DNA from: Promethearchaeota archaeon
Lineage (GTDB): Archaea > Asgardarchaeota > Lokiarchaeia > Sigynarchaeales > SOKP01
Reading direction: 5' to 3'
DNA: 7,454 nucleotides
Assembly: GCA_004524425.1 (NCBI GenBank)
Contig: SDNN01000142.1
Location: forward strand, 1 to 7,454
Part shown: piece by piece, positions 6,358-7,454 of the stretch
How the letters are laid out: each line of letters starts with the position of its first letter
Numbering within the stretch: the stretch's first letter is position 1
The notes under the pieces: generated by a model
What the model saw: only the letters and a program-made list of their open reading frames with translations
Database searches by the model: none
What the model was told of the DNA's origin: nothing
Program-made: the position numbers and the translations under genes

Positions 6358-6437
6358 ATCAAGTATTTACCAGCATTAAAAGCAAATTTTTTATTAACGT
6401 TCAACAAATTTCATATGTGTAATCAAGATTATTATTA

Positions 6438-6445
6438 TTATAAAA
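6438..6445 (+). promoter_or_regulatory. Possible TATA box of the Fe-S protein gene
   Basis: TTATAAAA lies about 40 nt before the ATA start at 6481. The predicted start site, near 6467, would just include the ribosome binding site. Readthrough from the FAD gene, 123 bp upstream, is the alternative. Confidence 0.3.
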
Positions 6446-6468
6446 TTCACGGATAATAAAATATGACC

Positions 6469-6475
6469 AGGTGAT
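6469..6475 (+). promoter_or_regulatory. Shine-Dalgarno AGGTGAT that points to an ATA start
   Basis: AGGTGAT is a seven-base match to the complement of the usual archaeal 16S 3' end. GGTGA ends 6 nt before ATA at 6481. An in-frame TAA at 6475-6477 means translation of this frame must begin after it. The first canonical start codon in frame is GTG at 6616, which would remove a complete cysteine motif. Confidence 0.65.
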
Positions 6476-6480
6476 AAGAT

Positions 6481-7454
6481 ATAACTGAATCTAAACCAGA
6501 AGAGAAATATAAACATTTAACTAAATTTGGAGACGTACTTTTACAATGTATAAGCTGTGGTGATTGTAGAGAAGCGACAGATTATACTTCAGATCCTCAA
6601 AAATGGGGTGTATGTGTGGCAAGAGAGCATACTTCTGGTTTCGAGCCTTTTTTTGGCAGGGGGAAAATGCAGATTATCAGATCCATATGGCAAGGTAAAT
6701 TAGACTTGAGTAAAGACATGGCTGAAGTAATTTATCAATGTCCAACATGTAATGCGTGCGCAGAGGCCTGTGCATATGACATGGATAATGCTCTAATCTA
6801 CGAAGCCTTGAGAGCGGAATTAGTTGACGCCGGTTGTGGACTTGAGGCTCATGTTCCCATGAATCAGGCAATGATAGAGTTGTTAAATCCATATCAGAGG
6901 GATAATAGATTAAAACATGAATGGATCAAAGCTCTTGATTTTAAAATTAAAGATGCATTATCTGAAAAAGCAGAATATCTTTACTTTGTGGGTTGCACTG
7001 CTGCTTTAACTCCTGAGATACAAGCTGTAGCAATAAATACAGCTAAAGTGCTTAAAAAACTAGGGGTTGATTTTTCTGTTTTCGGAGAACATGAAGTGTG
7101 TTGTGGAAGTGTGGCGAAAAGAACGGGGGATGCTAAAGCATTTGACTACGTGGCTACTAAAAATCAGGATTTATTTAAAAAGAGCGGTGCTAAAACGATT
7201 TTAACGAGTTGCGCTGGCTGTTATAGGACTTTAAAAGTTGATTATGCAGATTATCTTGAGGATCTAGGAATTGATGTGATTCACTCAATCGAATTAATCT
7301 ATCAAATAATGAATGAAAAAGGAATCGAATTGAAACCATTAGATATCACTGCAACATACCACGATCCTTGTCATACTGGAAGAAATGCTGGTGCTAAAGA
7401 GGGAGTTAAACCCATTTATGAAGAACCAAGAGAAGTATTGAGAAAAATAGCTAA
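6481..7454 (+). CDS. GlcF/HdrD-like (Fe-S)-binding protein with CCG domains, cut by window edge; probable ATA start
   Basis: The frame is open to the right edge (324 codons plus two bases). Two N-terminal [4Fe-4S] motifs are visible: CISCGDC with C23, C26, C29 and probably C45, then CPTCNACAEAC with C87, C90, C93 and C97. A CCG (cysteine-rich) domain follows: FVGC (169-172), EVCCG (205-209) and SCAGCY (243-248). A second CCG domain begins at TYHDPCHTGR (292-301) and is cut off. This is the layout of glycolate oxidase subunit GlcF and heterodisulfide reductase subunit HdrD, cytoplasmic-face proteins that carry electrons between a flavoprotein and a disulfide, quinone or other acceptor. The preceding FAD gene is the natural partner. 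The start is ATA at 6481, giving (M)TESKPEEKYKHLTKFGD. No ATG, GTG or TTG occurs in frame before the first cysteine motif. Confidence 0.88.
   Translation, partial: MTESKPEEKYKHLTKFGDVLLQCISCGDCREATDYTSDPQKWGVCVAREHTSGFEPFFGRGKMQIIRSIWQGKLDLSKDMAEVIYQCPTCNACAEACAYDMDNALIYEALRAELVDAGCGLEAHVPMNQAMIELLNPYQRDNRLKHEWIKALDFKIKDALSEKAEYLYFVGCTAALTPEIQAVAINTAKVLKKLGVDFSVFGEHEVCCGSVAKRTGDAKAFDYVATKNQDLFKKSGAKTILTSCAGCYRTLKVDYADYLEDLGIDVIHSIELIYQIMNEKGIELKPLDITATYHDPCHTGRNAGAKEGVKPIYEEPREVLRKIA

Noticed and set aside
6677..6892. Minus-strand 71-codon ORF
   Set aside because: It is antisense to the cysteine-motif region of the Fe-S protein, which explains the openness.

Overview
The window looks archaeal. 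It is strongly AT-rich, its genes are preceded by archaeal-type TATA boxes (TTTAAATA, TTTATATA), and its ribosome binding sites are of the AGGTG/GGGAG kind. The style of the proteins and long AT-rich spacers suggests an Asgard archaeon of the Lokiarchaeia type. That placement is inference; no marker gene is present to fix it.

Layout, left to right. (1) 1-705, minus strand: the first 235 residues of a multi-pass membrane protein that runs off the left edge, with about seven membrane segments and an apparent N-out topology. (2) 706-1338: a long AT-rich spacer with a perfect 10-bp hairpin and one doubtful small ORF. (3) 1339-1974, plus: an ECF-type vitamin/cofactor transporter S component with no energising module beside it, ending in a poly-T terminator. 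(4) 2052-2885, minus: a crotonase-fold enoyl-CoA hydratase with both catalytic glutamates, probably on a leaderless transcript. (5) 3042-3617, minus: an FMN nitroreductase-family protein. (6) 3796-4593, plus: a second crotonase that has lost one catalytic glutamate and whose best start codon is ATT. (7) 4798-6357, plus: a soluble FAD-linked oxidase/dehydrogenase of the VAO/PCMH (GlcD-like) family. (8) 6481 to the right edge, plus: a GlcF/HdrD-like iron-sulfur protein with two N-terminal cluster motifs and cysteine-rich CCG domains, whose only sensible start codon is ATA.

The right half reads as acyl-CoA and 2-hydroxyacid (or similar) oxidation. The FAD protein and the Fe-S/CCG protein are adjacent on one strand, as expected for a flavoprotein that passes electrons from an organic substrate through Fe-S clusters to a membrane or soluble acceptor. 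The two crotonases and the nitroreductase-family flavoprotein are plausible partners in fatty-acid or amino-acid-derived acyl-CoA degradation. Each gene seems to have its own promoter, so this is a neighbourhood rather than a tight operon.

The most notable observation is two nearby genes with good Shine-Dalgarno sequences placed before ATT and ATA rather than ATG, GTG or TTG. The second crotonase, with arginine at a catalytic glutamate position, and the truncated 7TM-like protein also deserve attention. I saw no mobile element, CRISPR array, tRNA or rRNA.
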